Shown piece after piece: positions 10,522 to 19,135 of a stretch of DNA of 64,000 nucleotides. The DNA comes from Ancylobacter gelatini. GTDB lineage: Bacteria; Pseudomonadota; Alphaproteobacteria; Rhizobiales; Xanthobacteraceae. Positions within the stretch are counted from its first letter, which is position 1. Every line of letters starts with the position of its first letter. The notes under the pieces are model-generated. The model was given only the letters and a program-made list of their open reading frames with translations. It did no database searches and was not told the origin of the DNA. The position numbers and the translations under genes were made by a program. Location of the stretch: assembly GCF_022601675.1 (NCBI RefSeq), contig NZ_JAKVIL010000002.1, positions 558,001 through 622,000 of the forward strand, in the 5' to 3' direction.

Positions 10522-11264
10522 GGGGCGACTGTCTCCAGCGATTGGGGAATCCGGGTGAGCCATTCGCGCACATCCTTAGGCGTCGCCAGGCGGAAATCGG
10601 CCTGCTGCGTGGCGCGCGGGCCGACCGCGACGGCAAGCCCGCCGCTCGCTCGCGCGGCGCGGAAGCCATCCTCGTCGGTCACGTCGTCGCCGAGGAACAC
10701 CGGCAGGCGACCCGTGAAGATCGCGGTCTTCATCAGCGTGTCGACCGCCGTGCCCTTGTCGTGGCCGCCCTGGCGGACCTCGATGACGAAGCGGCCCCTG
10801 AGGAATTCGACGCTGCCGTCGAGGCCCTGGCCGATATCGGTGACGCGCTGCATGATCTCGTTGGCGGCGTCCGGCACCGCGCGAAAATGTACCGCCAGCG
10901 ACAACGGCTTGTGCTCGACGAACACGCCGGGCCACGCCGCGAGCTCGCGGTCCAGCGCCTGCTCCAGCGGCTTGCGCCATTTCGGCGTGGGGATGGGGAC
11001 GGAGGGCGCATCCGGGGCGAGCCGCACTTCCGCGCCGTGCTGGCCGGATGCCGCCAGCCGCGCCGGTGCGAAGCGCTGGTCCATCCAGTCGATGGTGCGG
11101 CCGGAGATAAGCGCCACCGCGCCGCCAAGCGCGACCTGAAGGTCGGTCAAAAGTCCGGGCAGGCTGGTGGGGATGGTCACCCCCTCGGGGTGGTCGGCAT
11201 GTTCGATGAGCGTGCCATCGATATCGAGAAACAGGGCCCAATCGCTCTGGGGGAGTGGTTGCAT
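10518..11264 (-). CDS. otsB: Trehalose-6-phosphate phosphatase OtsB
   Basis: OtsB removes phosphate from trehalose-6-phosphate. The 248-residue HAD-family protein has motif I FLDIDGTL (nucleophile and acid Asp pair), motif II in ALISGRT, and motif IV FLGDDVTDEDGF, all typical of trehalose phosphatases. It is the first gene of the unit and overlaps the GH15 gene by four bases. I start at the ATG at 11264, with AGGAAGG rather far upstream. An ATG at 11315 would add 17 polar residues and is not excluded. A perfect EcfG promoter sits at 11376-11400. Confidence 0.93.
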   Translation of the reverse strand: MQPLPQSDWALFLDIDGTLIEHADHPEGVTIPTSLPGLLTDLQVALGGAVALISGRTIDWMDQRFAPARLAASGQHGAEVRLAPDAPSVPIPTPKWRKPLEQALDRELAAWPGVFVEHKPLSLAVHFRAVPDAANEIMQRVTDIGQGLDGSVEFLRGRFVIEVRQGGHDKGTAVDTLMKTAIFTGRLPVFLGDDVTDEDGFRAARASGGLAVAVGPRATQQADFRLATPKDVREWLTRIPQSLETVAP

Positions 11265-11375
11265 GCTGTGTCCCGATACCTTCCTCGCTGGCGCCCGTCG
11301 CGCCCTGTCCACCATGATCGTGCACGAAAAGGTATCAAGGTAGCCTCTTGCCGCCCACCCTTCCGTTCACCGGTT

Positions 11376-11400
11376 AACGTGCGAAGCGTCATGGCGTTCC
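11376..11400 (-). promoter_or_regulatory. EcfG general-stress promoter of the otsB-GH15-otsA operon
   Basis: On the minus strand GGAAC (11400-11396) is followed by a 16-base spacer and CGTT (11379-11376), an exact match to the alphaproteobacterial EcfG/sigma-EcfG consensus GGAAC-N16/17-CGTT. It lies in the gap between the neighbouring diguanylate cyclase and otsB, about 110 bases before the otsB ATG I prefer, or about 60 before the longer alternative. Confidence 0.8.
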
Positions 11401-11450
11401 ATTACCACGGCAAAAAAATTGGGCGCTCGGCACGAGGCGGCGGTGGGGGC

Positions 11451-12416
11451 TCAGCCGGGGCCGTCACCGATGCCGGTCGGGTGCAGCCAGATGCCGTCCC
11501 GCGTCGTTGCCTTCACCGCGTAGAGCGCCTGGTCCGCGCCGTCGATCAAACGGGTGCGGATCAACGCGACCTCGGCGGTGCGCGGGATGTTCGCGACGCT
11601 GGCGACGCCGATGCTTGCGGTGACGATGCCCACGGCGCTGCCGGCATGGGGGATGGCCGCCGTGCGGATCGCGGCCCGAACATTGGTCGCGACCACGATC
11701 GCGCCGTCGGAATCGGTGCCGGGCAGCACAATGACGAATTCCTCGCCGCCATAGCGGGCGGCAAGGTCGCCGGGATGGCGGAGCGCGCCGCGCATGGCGT
11801 GTGCCACCGCCCGTAGCGCTTCGTCGCCGGCCAGATGCCCGTAGCGGTCGTTATATTCTTTGAAGCGGTCGACATCGACCATCAGCACCGACAGCGGCAC
11901 ACCCGCGCGCCGGCTGCGCCCGATCTCCTGCGGCAGCAGTTCCTCCAGCGCGTGGCGGTTCCACAGCCCCGTCAGCGCGTCGGTCCGCGCGGCCTCGGAA
12001 AGCCGGCGATTGGCGTCGCTGAGCTGGGCGTTGGCGGCGGCGAGCCGACATTCGAGCCGCTTCTGCTCGGTGATGTCCGTGAGCGCGACGCAGAGGGCGA
12101 CAACATGGTCGCCGGTGGCGGGCCGGATCGCCCGCGCCGCCACCAGATGAACCTTGCCGGCAAAGTCCAGCTCATGGTTCGGCACCTGCCCGCCGGCGTC
12201 GAAGACCTCGAAATCCCGCTGCATCCGCGCATCGATCTCCGGCCCGCACACGTCGAGCGCGCGGCGCCCGACCAGGCGGGCGCCTGAAAAGCCGATCAGC
12301 CGGGCATATTCGCGATTGGCCGCGAGAAAACGTCGGTTGCGGTCGACGAGGCAGGCGGCGACCGGGAAATCCAGACAGAGTGCGCGGAGCTCTTCGGGAG
12401 AAATCTGCGACAGCAT
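11451..12416 (-). CDS. PAS-GGDEF diguanylate cyclase
   Basis: The 321-residue protein has a PAS domain (about residues 8-130; FPVAACLVDRNRRFLAANRE), a short coiled linker, and a GGDEF domain (about 155-315) with DALTGLWNRHALE and an intact GGEEF active motif. The inhibitory site is degenerate: HPGD replaces RxxD five residues before GGEEF, so product inhibition may be lost. There is no membrane segment. The ATG at 12416 was chosen because it opens directly on the PAS fold; longer forms add a low-complexity head. It lies upstream of the trehalose operon but is separated from it by the EcfG promoter. Confidence 0.9.
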   Translation of the reverse strand: MLSQISPEELRALCLDFPVAACLVDRNRRFLAANREYARLIGFSGARLVGRRALDVCGPEIDARMQRDFEVFDAGGQVPNHELDFAGKVHLVAARAIRPATGDHVVALCVALTDITEQKRLECRLAAANAQLSDANRRLSEAARTDALTGLWNRHALEELLPQEIGRSRRAGVPLSVLMVDVDRFKEYNDRYGHLAGDEALRAVAHAMRGALRHPGDLAARYGGEEFVIVLPGTDSDGAIVVATNVRAAIRTAAIPHAGSAVGIVTASIGVASVANIPRTAEVALIRTRLIDGADQALYAVKATTRDGIWLHPTGIGDGPG

Positions 12417-12667
12417 GTTGCGGGCGGGGTCCGATGCGGATGCGGGTTCAGAGGGTCCGTTTATAGGTATTTTGCCGTACGCGGCTTGACCTATGACAAG
12501 GCGTCCGCGACGCGATGCCACCGCGACCGTACCGCTGACCGAGGAGTTGCAACGCTGTGGCCTTGCCGCTGCGGGGCGCGGGGGTTACATAGCGCCCAAC
12601 CCATTCCCGTTTGGCGGCCCAGCCCGCGCTTGGCCCGAGACGCGCGACCGCGCAGGAACTTCGCACG

Positions 12668-14323
12668 ATGGCTTCGTACCAGTACGTCTACCACATGCAT
12701 GGCATGTCCAAGGCCTATCCGGGCGGCAAGAAGGTGCTCGACAACGTGCACCTCTCCTTCTACCCGACGGCCAAGATCGGCATTCTCGGGCCCAACGGCT
12801 CGGGCAAGTCGACCCTGCTCAAGATCATGGCCGGCCTCGACAAGGACTTCTCCGGCGAGGCCTGGGTCGCGGAAGGCGCCCGCGTGGGTTATCTGCCGCA
12901 GGAGCCGCTGCTCGATCCCGCCCTGTCGGTGCGCGAGAACGTCATGCTCGGCGTCGCCAAGCAGAAGGCGATCCTCGACCGCTACAACGAACTCGCCATG
13001 AACTATTCGGACGAGACCGCGGACGAAATGACCGCGCTCCAGGACGAAATCGAAGGCCAGGGCCTGTGGGATCTCGACAGCAAGATCGACCAGGCGATGG
13101 ACGCGCTCGGCTGCCCGGAGGAGGGCTCCGACGTCTCCAAGCTCTCGGGCGGCGAGCGGCGCCGCGTCGCGCTGTGCCAGCTGCTGCTCTCGCAGCCCGA
13201 ATTGCTGCTGCTCGACGAGCCGACCAACCATCTCGACGCCGAGACCACCAACTGGCTGGAAGGCCATCTGCGCACCTATCCGGGCGCGATCCTCATCGTC
13301 ACCCATGACCGCTACTTCCTCGACAATGTGACCGGCTGGATCCTCGAACTCGATCGCGGCCGCGGCATTCCCTATGAGGGCAACTATTCCTCGTGGCTTT
13401 CGCAGAAGGCCAAGCGCATGGCGCAGGAAAATCGCGAGGACGAGGCCCGCCAGCGCGCGATTGCCTCCGAGGCGGAGTGGATGGGGGCCTCCCCGAAGGC
13501 CCGTCAGGCCAAGAACAAGGCGCGTATCCAGCGCTATGACGAACTGGTCAAGAAGGCCTCCGAGAAGGGGCCGACGACCGCGCAGATCGTCATTCCGGTG
13601 TCCGAGCGCCTCGGCAACAACGTCATCGAGTTCAACGGCCTGACCAAGTCGTTCGGCGACAAGCTGCTGATCGAGGATCTGTCCTTCAAGCTGCCGCCCG
13701 GCGGTATCGTCGGCGTCATCGGCCCCAACGGCGCGGGCAAGACCACGCTGTTCCGCATGATCAACGGCCTGGAAGCCCCGGATGCCGGCGAGATCAAGGT
13801 CGGCGACAGCGTGCAGCTCGGCTATGTCGACCAGAACCGCGACGCGCTGAACGACAAGAAGACCGTGTGGGAGGAAATCTCCGGCGGCAACGAGATCCTC
13901 TATCTCGGCAAGCGCGAGATCAATTCGCGCGCCTATTGCGGCGCCTTCAACTTCAAGGGCGGCGACCAGCAGAAGAAGGTCGGCATGCTCTCGGGTGGTG
14001 AGCGTAACCGCGTGCACCTCGCCCGGATCTTGCAGCAAGGGGCGAATGTCCTGCTCCTTGACGAGCCGACCAACGATCTCGACGTCGAGACGCTGCGCGC
14101 GCTGGAAGAGGCGCTGGAAGACTTCGCCGGCTGCGCGGTCATCATCTCGCATGACCGCTTCTTCCTCGACCGTATCGCCACCCACATGCTCGCCTTCGAG
14201 GGCGACGGCCATGTCGAGTGGTTCGAGGGCAACTTCCACGACTACGAGGAAGACAAGAAGCGCCGCCTCGGCGTCGACGAAATCGTCCCGCACCGGATGA
14301 AGCACAAGAAGCTGACGCGCTGA
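12668..14323 (+). CDS. ettA: Energy-dependent translational throttle protein EttA (ABC-F ATPase)
   Basis: EttA is a soluble ABC-F protein that binds the ribosomal E site and gates entry into elongation according to the ATP/ADP state. The 551-residue product has two ABC domains joined by an arm and linker rich in charged residues (KAKRMAQENREDEARQRAIA). Each domain shows Walker A (GPNGSGKST, GPNGAGKTT), a signature (LSGGERRRVA, LSGGERNRVH) and Walker B with a catalytic Glu (LLLLDEPTNHLD, LLLLDEPTNDLD). The length is close to the 555 residues of E. coli EttA. The start at 12668 has AGGAA upstream. No transmembrane domain is present, consistent with a translation factor. Confidence 0.96.
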   Translation: MASYQYVYHMHGMSKAYPGGKKVLDNVHLSFYPTAKIGILGPNGSGKSTLLKIMAGLDKDFSGEAWVAEGARVGYLPQEPLLDPALSVRENVMLGVAKQKAILDRYNELAMNYSDETADEMTALQDEIEGQGLWDLDSKIDQAMDALGCPEEGSDVSKLSGGERRRVALCQLLLSQPELLLLDEPTNHLDAETTNWLEGHLRTYPGAILIVTHDRYFLDNVTGWILELDRGRGIPYEGNYSSWLSQKAKRMAQENREDEARQRAIASEAEWMGASPKARQAKNKARIQRYDELVKKASEKGPTTAQIVIPVSERLGNNVIEFNGLTKSFGDKLLIEDLSFKLPPGGIVGVIGPNGAGKTTLFRMINGLEAPDAGEIKVGDSVQLGYVDQNRDALNDKKTVWEEISGGNEILYLGKREINSRAYCGAFNFKGGDQQKKVGMLSGGERNRVHLARILQQGANVLLLDEPTNDLDVETLRALEEALEDFAGCAVIISHDRFFLDRIATHMLAFEGDGHVEWFEGNFHDYEEDKKRRLGVDEIVPHRMKHKKLTR

Positions 14324-14327
14324 GGAA

Positions 14328-14356
14328 AAGCCGGCCGGAGCGATCCGCGCCGGCTT
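14328..14356 (+). terminator. Hairpin after ettA, weak terminator candidate
   Basis: An 8-bp stem, AAGCCGGC / GCCGGCTT, encloses a 13-base loop immediately after the ettA stop. No clear T-run follows, so termination may be partial, with read-through into the ASCH gene. Confidence 0.45.
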
Positions 14357-14387
14357 GTGCTTCGCGGGCCGGGGCTGGCGGGATCGG

Positions 14388-14762
14388 ATGATCAAGGCGC
14401 TGTCGATCGTGCGGCCGGGCGGAAGCCTGATCGCGACGGGTCGCAAGACCTTGGAAGTGCGCGGCTGGTCGCCGGATCTGCACCCGTCCGAGGATCTGCT
14501 GATCGTCGAGAATGGCCGCTTTCTGCATCGCGACGGCGAGGAGGATGAGGACGGCGTCCCGGTCGCCCTCGTCAGGGTCATGCGGGTGCGCCCGTTCACC
14601 CTCGACGACATGGCGGCCGCCTGCGCCGGCTCGTTCGAGGAAGGATGGCTGGCGTGGCAGCTCGGCCATGTGCGCCCGCTGCGCACCGACAGGAGGGTGC
14701 GCGCGGCGCGGCGCCTCTACGAGGTGGATTTTTCTTCTGTCCCGGACGCGAACAAAGGATAA
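14388..14762 (+). CDS. ASCH domain protein
   Basis: The 124-residue protein opens with IKALSIVRPGGSLIATGRKT followed by LEVRGW, the recognisable first strand, Gly turn and KT-x-EVR motif of ASCH/PUA-like domains. Such domains bind RNA or modified nucleosides and occur in coactivators and in amidohydrolases such as YqfB. The exact role here is unknown. The ATG at 14388 follows GGCGGGA; starting at 14355 would add 11 residues of poor composition. It lies 64 bases downstream of ettA on the same strand, so a shared transcript and a translation-related role are possible. Confidence 0.75.
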   Translation: MIKALSIVRPGGSLIATGRKTLEVRGWSPDLHPSEDLLIVENGRFLHRDGEEDEDGVPVALVRVMRVRPFTLDDMAAACAGSFEEGWLAWQLGHVRPLRTDRRVRAARRLYEVDFSSVPDANKG

Positions 14763-14849
14763 ATTCTCTCCCGGCTGCCGAATGCGGCGGCTTGGCAGTT
14801 GTCCCGGCCTCCGTCATGTTCCGCGCGCAACAGGCGAGGCGGCGAGATC

Positions 14850-15626
14850 ATGCGCAGTGCGAATGAAGACTGGAATCCCAACCTCTATCTGAAGTTCGAG
14901 GACGAGCGCACCCGCCCGCCGCGCGATCTTCTGGCCCGCATTCCGCTCAGCCATCCCCGCCGTGTGGTGGATATCGGCTGCGGGCCGGGCAATTCCACCG
15001 AGCTTCTGGCCGAGCGCTGGCCCGATGCCGACCTCATCGGCATGGACAGTTCGCCCAACATGATCGCCAAGGCGCAGGCCCGCCTGCCGGCCGCCCGCTT
15101 CGAGCAGGGCGACATCGCCAGCTGGCAGGCGCCGGAGGGGACCGAGGTGCTGTTCGCCAATGCGGTGTTCCAGTGGCTGCCGGATCATCCGGCGATACTG
15201 GAGCGCCTGCTCGCCGGACTGCCCAAAGGCGGCGCTCTCGCCGTGCAGATGCCGGACAATGTGCAAGAGCCCTCGCACCGGCTGATGGTCGAGGCGGCGG
15301 AGTCCGGGCCTTGGGCCGACAAGATCGGCCGCGCCACGCGCGAGGAACTGCCGAGCGTGGGCGATTACTACAACCGCCTGAAGCCGCTCTGCCGCCACCT
15401 CGACATCTGGCACACCTATTATTACCACCCGCTCGACGGCGCACCGGCGATTGTTGAGTGGTTCAAATCGACCGGGCTGCGCACCTTTCTCGATCCGCTC
15501 TCGGCTGAAGAGCGCGAGGCCTATCTCGCCGATTACGGTGCGCGCATCGCACAGGCCTATCCCGAGCGCGTCGACGGCAAGGTCCTGCTGCGCTTCCCGC
15601 GCCTGTTCATCGTGGCGGTGCGCTGA
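14850..15626 (+). CDS. tam: Trans-aconitate 2-methyltransferase (Tam-like)
   Basis: The 258-residue cytoplasmic SAM-dependent methyltransferase closely follows Tam of E. coli (252 residues). It opens with DWNPNLYLKFEDERTRPPRD, has the SAM-binding loop VVDIGCGPGNST, the motif FANAVFQWLPDH and the downstream YYNRLKPLCRHLDIWHTYYY segment. Tam methylates trans-aconitate, an inhibitor of aconitase that forms spontaneously. The ATG at 14850 is preceded by a purine-rich stretch; an ATG at 14799 would add 17 residues. It stands alone with no obvious TCA-cycle neighbours. Confidence 0.9.
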   Translation: MRSANEDWNPNLYLKFEDERTRPPRDLLARIPLSHPRRVVDIGCGPGNSTELLAERWPDADLIGMDSSPNMIAKAQARLPAARFEQGDIASWQAPEGTEVLFANAVFQWLPDHPAILERLLAGLPKGGALAVQMPDNVQEPSHRLMVEAAESGPWADKIGRATREELPSVGDYYNRLKPLCRHLDIWHTYYYHPLDGAPAIVEWFKSTGLRTFLDPLSAEEREAYLADYGARIAQAYPERVDGKVLLRFPRLFIVAVR

Positions 15627-15636
15627 GGCCCGTTCG

Positions 15637-15660
15637 CGGCGCGGGGAGTGCCTCGCGCCG
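15637..15660 (+). terminator. Hairpin after tam, possible terminator
   Basis: A 7-bp all-GC stem, CGGCGCG / CGCGCCG, with a 10-base loop starts 11 bases after the tam stop. There is no T-run, so a role in termination is uncertain. Confidence 0.3.
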
Positions 15661-15727
15661 GCAGGCGTGATCGGGCTGGCCGCTCGTTACGGTTCACAGC
15701 CTTGCCGGTTTTAGCTATCCCTGAGCC

Positions 15728-16963
15728 ATGGGTATCATGCTTCGCCGCCTCGCCATCCGCTCCGCCGCTCTGCTGGCGCTCGTGCTGGCCCCCGCCGCTG
15801 CCCGTGCCGATGCCGGCTTCGATCGCTGGCTCGCCGCGCAATGGCCGGCGGCGCAGGCGATGGGGATTTCCCGCGCCACTTTCGAGCGCGAGACGAAAGG
15901 GCTGGAACCCGACTATTCGCTCCCCGACCTCGCCATTCCCGGCAAGCCGAGGAAGCCGGACGGGCAGGCCGAGTTCGTCCAGACCCCCGCGGCCTATGTC
16001 TCCGACAAGGCCATCGGCCAACTCGCCGCGCGCGGGCGCAAACTCGCGAGCCAGTACCGTGCCGAGCTTTCCGCCATCGAGAAGCGCTTCGGCGTGCCGG
16101 GGTCGGTTCTGCTGGCGATCTGGGCGCGCGAGACCGCTTATGGCGGCGCCAAGCTGAGCCACGACGCGCTGCGCGTGCTGGCGACGCAGGCCTATGTCGG
16201 TCGCCGTAAGGACGAGTTCCAGGGCGAATTCCTCGCCGCCCTGAAAATCCTCGACGAAGGGCACGTCGCCCGCGCGCAGATGAAGAGCTCCTGGGCCGGC
16301 GCGATGGGGCACACTCAGTTCCTGCCGACCGGCTATCTGAAATACGGCGTCGATCTCGACGGCGACGGCACCGCCAATATCTGGTCCTCCGTGCCGGAAG
16401 CGCTGGCCGCGACGGCTAGCCTGCTCAAGGAGAAGGGCTGGCGGGCGGGCAAGCGCTGGGCCTATGAGATCACGGTACCGTCCGGCTTCGACTGCACGCT
16501 GGCCGAGCCCGGCTACACGCTGTCCATCGGCGACTGGCTCAAGCGCGGTGTGAAGGTGGCCGATGGCCGGCGCATTCCTGCGTCCGCCTTGAAGGACGAG
16601 GCTTCGATCATTATGCCCGCCGGTCCCTATGGGCCGGTATTCCTCACCCCGGCCAATTATTTCGCGCTGAAGAGCTACAATTTCGCGGACCTCTACGTGC
16701 TCTATGTCGGCCATCTCGCCGACCGCATCGAGGACGACAAGCCCTTCGCGCAGGGGTGGAAGGACATTTCGCTGGTGAAGACCCGCGACCTCGAATTCAT
16801 GCAGAAGGAGCTGGCGCGCCGGGGTCTCTATGCCGACAAGATCGACGGCAAGGCCGGCATGCTCACCCGCTCCGCACTCGGCGCCTATCAGAAGGCCAAC
16901 GGCCTGACGCTGGACTGCTGGCCGGACGCGCAGGTGCTGGAGCACATGAAGCGCGGGGGGTAG
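15728..16963 (+). CDS. Lytic murein transglycosylase, SLT_2/MltB type with peptidoglycan-binding domain
   Basis: This secreted 411-residue enzyme cleaves peptidoglycan glycan strands to 1,6-anhydro products. It has a signal peptide of about 30 residues ending near AARADAG. The SLT_2 catalytic domain (about 35-330) carries the catalytic Glu in LLAIWARETAYGG and the GAMGHTQFLPTGYLKYGVD motif. A C-terminal PG_binding_1 domain (about 345-405) holds KIDGKAGMLTRSALGAYQKA. The signal peptide has no lipobox Cys, so a periplasmic soluble form is likely. The start may be the ATG at 15728 or the one at 15737; both give a signal peptide. Confidence 0.93.
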   Translation: MGIMLRRLAIRSAALLALVLAPAAARADAGFDRWLAAQWPAAQAMGISRATFERETKGLEPDYSLPDLAIPGKPRKPDGQAEFVQTPAAYVSDKAIGQLAARGRKLASQYRAELSAIEKRFGVPGSVLLAIWARETAYGGAKLSHDALRVLATQAYVGRRKDEFQGEFLAALKILDEGHVARAQMKSSWAGAMGHTQFLPTGYLKYGVDLDGDGTANIWSSVPEALAATASLLKEKGWRAGKRWAYEITVPSGFDCTLAEPGYTLSIGDWLKRGVKVADGRRIPASALKDEASIIMPAGPYGPVFLTPANYFALKSYNFADLYVLYVGHLADRIEDDKPFAQGWKDISLVKTRDLEFMQKELARRGLYADKIDGKAGMLTRSALGAYQKANGLTLDCWPDAQVLEHMKRGG

Positions 16964-16967
16964 CGGC

Positions 16968-17981
16968 GTGTTCAAGGTCGGGTTTCGCACGGGCCTTCTT
17001 CAGGACGAGACGCGGCGCGACTGGTCCGGCAACGGCCCGAGGCCTCTGCGCTGGGCGGCGTGGTACCCGGCACCCGCGGACGCGCAGGTCGGGATGATGG
17101 AGCTGCCGCCGCAGCGGCCGCTGTTCCTGATGGGCGTGGTCGCACCCGATGCCGCGCTGGCCGAAGCCGCCGCGCCCTTTCCCGTCGTCCTGCTCTCGCA
17201 CGGCACGGGCGGCAGCGCGGCGAGCCTTGGCTGGCTGGCCGGTGCGCTCGCCTCCGCCGGCCATGTGGTGATCGGCGTCGACCACCACGGCAACACGTCG
17301 AGCGAGCGCCATCGCGCCGAGGGGTTCCTGTGCTGGTGGGAGCGTCCGCGCGACTTGTCCTGTGCGCTGGACCTGCTGGTCGCGCGCGAGCCGTTCGCGG
17401 GGCGGCTCGACCTTGGACGGGTGACGGCGGCCGGCTTCTCGCTTGGTGGCTACAGCGTCGTCGCGCTGCTGGGCGCGATCACGCGGATGGACTTGTTCCG
17501 CGATTTCGCGACGGCGCGCGGGTTCGGCGACGGGCCGCGCGAGTTTCCCGATCTCGCGCGCCGCGTCGCGCCGCTGCTGGAGGGAAGCGCGGTGTTCCGC
17601 ACCTCATGGGAGCGGCAGTCAACATCGTGCCGCGACGCGCGGGTCAAGGCGGTGCTGGCCCTGGCGCCGGCGCCGACAGTGCGGGCCTTCACCCTTGAGA
17701 GCCTGCGCGCAATCGAGCGGCCAGTGGCGCTGGCAGTGGGCGACGCCGATCGCGAGGCGCCGGCACATGACTGCGCGCACTGGCTTCATCAACACCTGCC
17801 CAACGCCACGCTGGAGCGCCTCGGCACGGATATCGGCCATTACGTGCTGCTGGCCGAGGGTACCGCGCTCGGCAAGGAACGCGAGCCCGACATCTGGTGC
17901 GACCCGCACGGCGTCGACCGGCGGGCGGTGCAGGCCCGCGTCTCGGCCCTCGCCCTGCACGCGCTGGCGCCCGGCGCCTAA
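16968..17981 (+). CDS. Alpha/beta hydrolase (dienelactone-hydrolase-like)
   Basis: The 337-residue protein starts at GTG, five bases after the transglycosylase stop. It has an alpha/beta-hydrolase fold: an oxyanion stretch VVLLSHGTGGSAASLGWLAG, the nucleophile elbow AAGFSLGGYS (Ser near residue 158), a late Asp in VGDADREAP and the catalytic-type His in DIGHYVLL. This fits the predicted dienelactone hydrolase group, whose members are mostly of unknown substrate. I see no signal peptide. Its stop overlaps the stop of convergent prmB by four bases. Confidence 0.82.
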   Translation: MFKVGFRTGLLQDETRRDWSGNGPRPLRWAAWYPAPADAQVGMMELPPQRPLFLMGVVAPDAALAEAAAPFPVVLLSHGTGGSAASLGWLAGALASAGHVVIGVDHHGNTSSERHRAEGFLCWWERPRDLSCALDLLVAREPFAGRLDLGRVTAAGFSLGGYSVVALLGAITRMDLFRDFATARGFGDGPREFPDLARRVAPLLEGSAVFRTSWERQSTSCRDARVKAVLALAPAPTVRAFTLESLRAIERPVALAVGDADREAPAHDCAHWLHQHLPNATLERLGTDIGHYVLLAEGTALGKEREPDIWCDPHGVDRRAVQARVSALALHALAPGA

Positions 17982-18919
17982 CGCGGCATGCGGCTGATGA
18001 CGCGCGGGTCCTTGCCGGCGCCGATGTCGCGGCCGGAGAGCCAGAACACCTCGCCCTCGCTGTCCTCGGTGTCGAGCCACAGGAAGGGCAGGTGCGGAAA
18101 TTCGGCCTCCAGCACTTCCTTGCCCGTGCCGATCTCGCAGATGATGCCGCCGCGCGCGGTGAGGTGCGCGGGGGCTTCGGTGAGGATGCGGCGCACGATG
18201 TCGAGCCCGTCCGGCCCGCCGTCGAAGGCCAGCGTCGGTTCGTGCCGGTATTCCTGCGGCAGCGACGCCATGGCCTCGGCGTCGACATAGGGCGGGTTGG
18301 TGATGATCAGGTCGTAGAGACGGCCCTGCAGCGGGCCGAACAGGTCGCCCTCGATCAGGCTAACCCGGTCCTCCATCGCATGCTCGGCGACGTTCTCGCG
18401 GGCGAGCGAGAGGGCCTTGGGCGAGATGTCGACGGCATCGACCTGCGCGTGGGGGAAGATCATGGCGGCGAGGATGGCGAGGCAGCCGGAGCCGGTGCAC
18501 AGGTCGAGCGCGCGGCCGACCGATTCGACGTCGTCCACCAGCGCGAAGCCCTCGCCGCCGAACAGTTCGCCGGCCAGCAATTCGCCGATGAAGGAGCGCG
18601 GCACGATGGCGCGCTCGTCGCTCTTGAACGGCACGCCGCGAATATAGGTGCGGCCGAGCAGATAGGCGGCCGGCTTGCGTGTGGTGCAGCGTGCCTCGAT
18701 CAGGGCGGCGACATGCTCGCGCTCCTCCCGCGTCAGCCGCGCATCGAGCCAGGGCGAGAGATCGTCGACGGGAAGGCGCAGCGCCTCCAGCACCATGAAG
18801 GCGGCTTCGTCCAGCGCGGTGGTGGTGCCGTGGCCGAAGGCGAGGCCCGCCGCGTTGAAGCGGCTTACCGCATGGCGCACGTAGTCGCGCACCGTCTTCA
18901 GATCGTCGGTCACCGCCAT
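17978..18919 (-). CDS. prmB: Ribosomal protein L3 glutamine methyltransferase PrmB
   Basis: PrmB methylates a glutamine of ribosomal protein L3 during 50S assembly. The 313-residue protein matches the 310 residues of E. coli PrmB. An N-terminal helical domain is followed by the SAM-binding motif ALDLCTGSGCLAILAA and the glutamine-methylating motif ITNPPYVDAEAM. PYV with the preceding RSFIGELLAGE region separates PrmB from release-factor methylase PrmC. The ATG at 18919 has GGGAGAGG upstream; the longer start at 18973 lacks one. It is divergent from the small acidic protein gene at 19136, and a large hairpin lies between them. Confidence 0.93.
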   Translation of the reverse strand: MAVTDDLKTVRDYVRHAVSRFNAAGLAFGHGTTTALDEAAFMVLEALRLPVDDLSPWLDARLTREEREHVAALIEARCTTRKPAAYLLGRTYIRGVPFKSDERAIVPRSFIGELLAGELFGGEGFALVDDVESVGRALDLCTGSGCLAILAAMIFPHAQVDAVDISPKALSLARENVAEHAMEDRVSLIEGDLFGPLQGRLYDLIITNPPYVDAEAMASLPQEYRHEPTLAFDGGPDGLDIVRRILTEAPAHLTARGGIICEIGTGKEVLEAEFPHLPFLWLDTEDSEGEVFWLSGRDIGAGKDPRVISRMPR

Positions 18920-19020
18920 CGGCCTCTCCCTTGTCGACGAGGCAGCAGCAGCATGACGGCGCGCCGAATGCAAGCACGCGCGTTCAGGAAAGCTGGCGCG
19001 GGCGTGGGGGCCTCGTCCCG

Positions 19021-19067
19021 GAGCAATTCCTTCCCGTTCGGATGTTCCCTCCGAACGGGAAGGGCTC
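19021..19067. repeat. Large perfect inverted repeat between prmB and the 99-residue gene
   Basis: CCTTCCCGTTCGGA (19029-19042) and TCCGAACGGGAAGG (19050-19063) pair over 14 bp around a 7-base loop. Outer GAGC and GCTC can extend the stem past a 4-base bulge. There is no coding in it. It resembles the family of intergenic palindromes found in many alphaproteobacterial genomes, but copy number cannot be judged from one window. Confidence 0.75.
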
Positions 19068-19135
19068 TAAGGAAGATGAGCGAACGATTGCCGCTGGCGG
19101 CCGCGCCCCGCGGCCCGCCTCATGAGGAGCGACCC

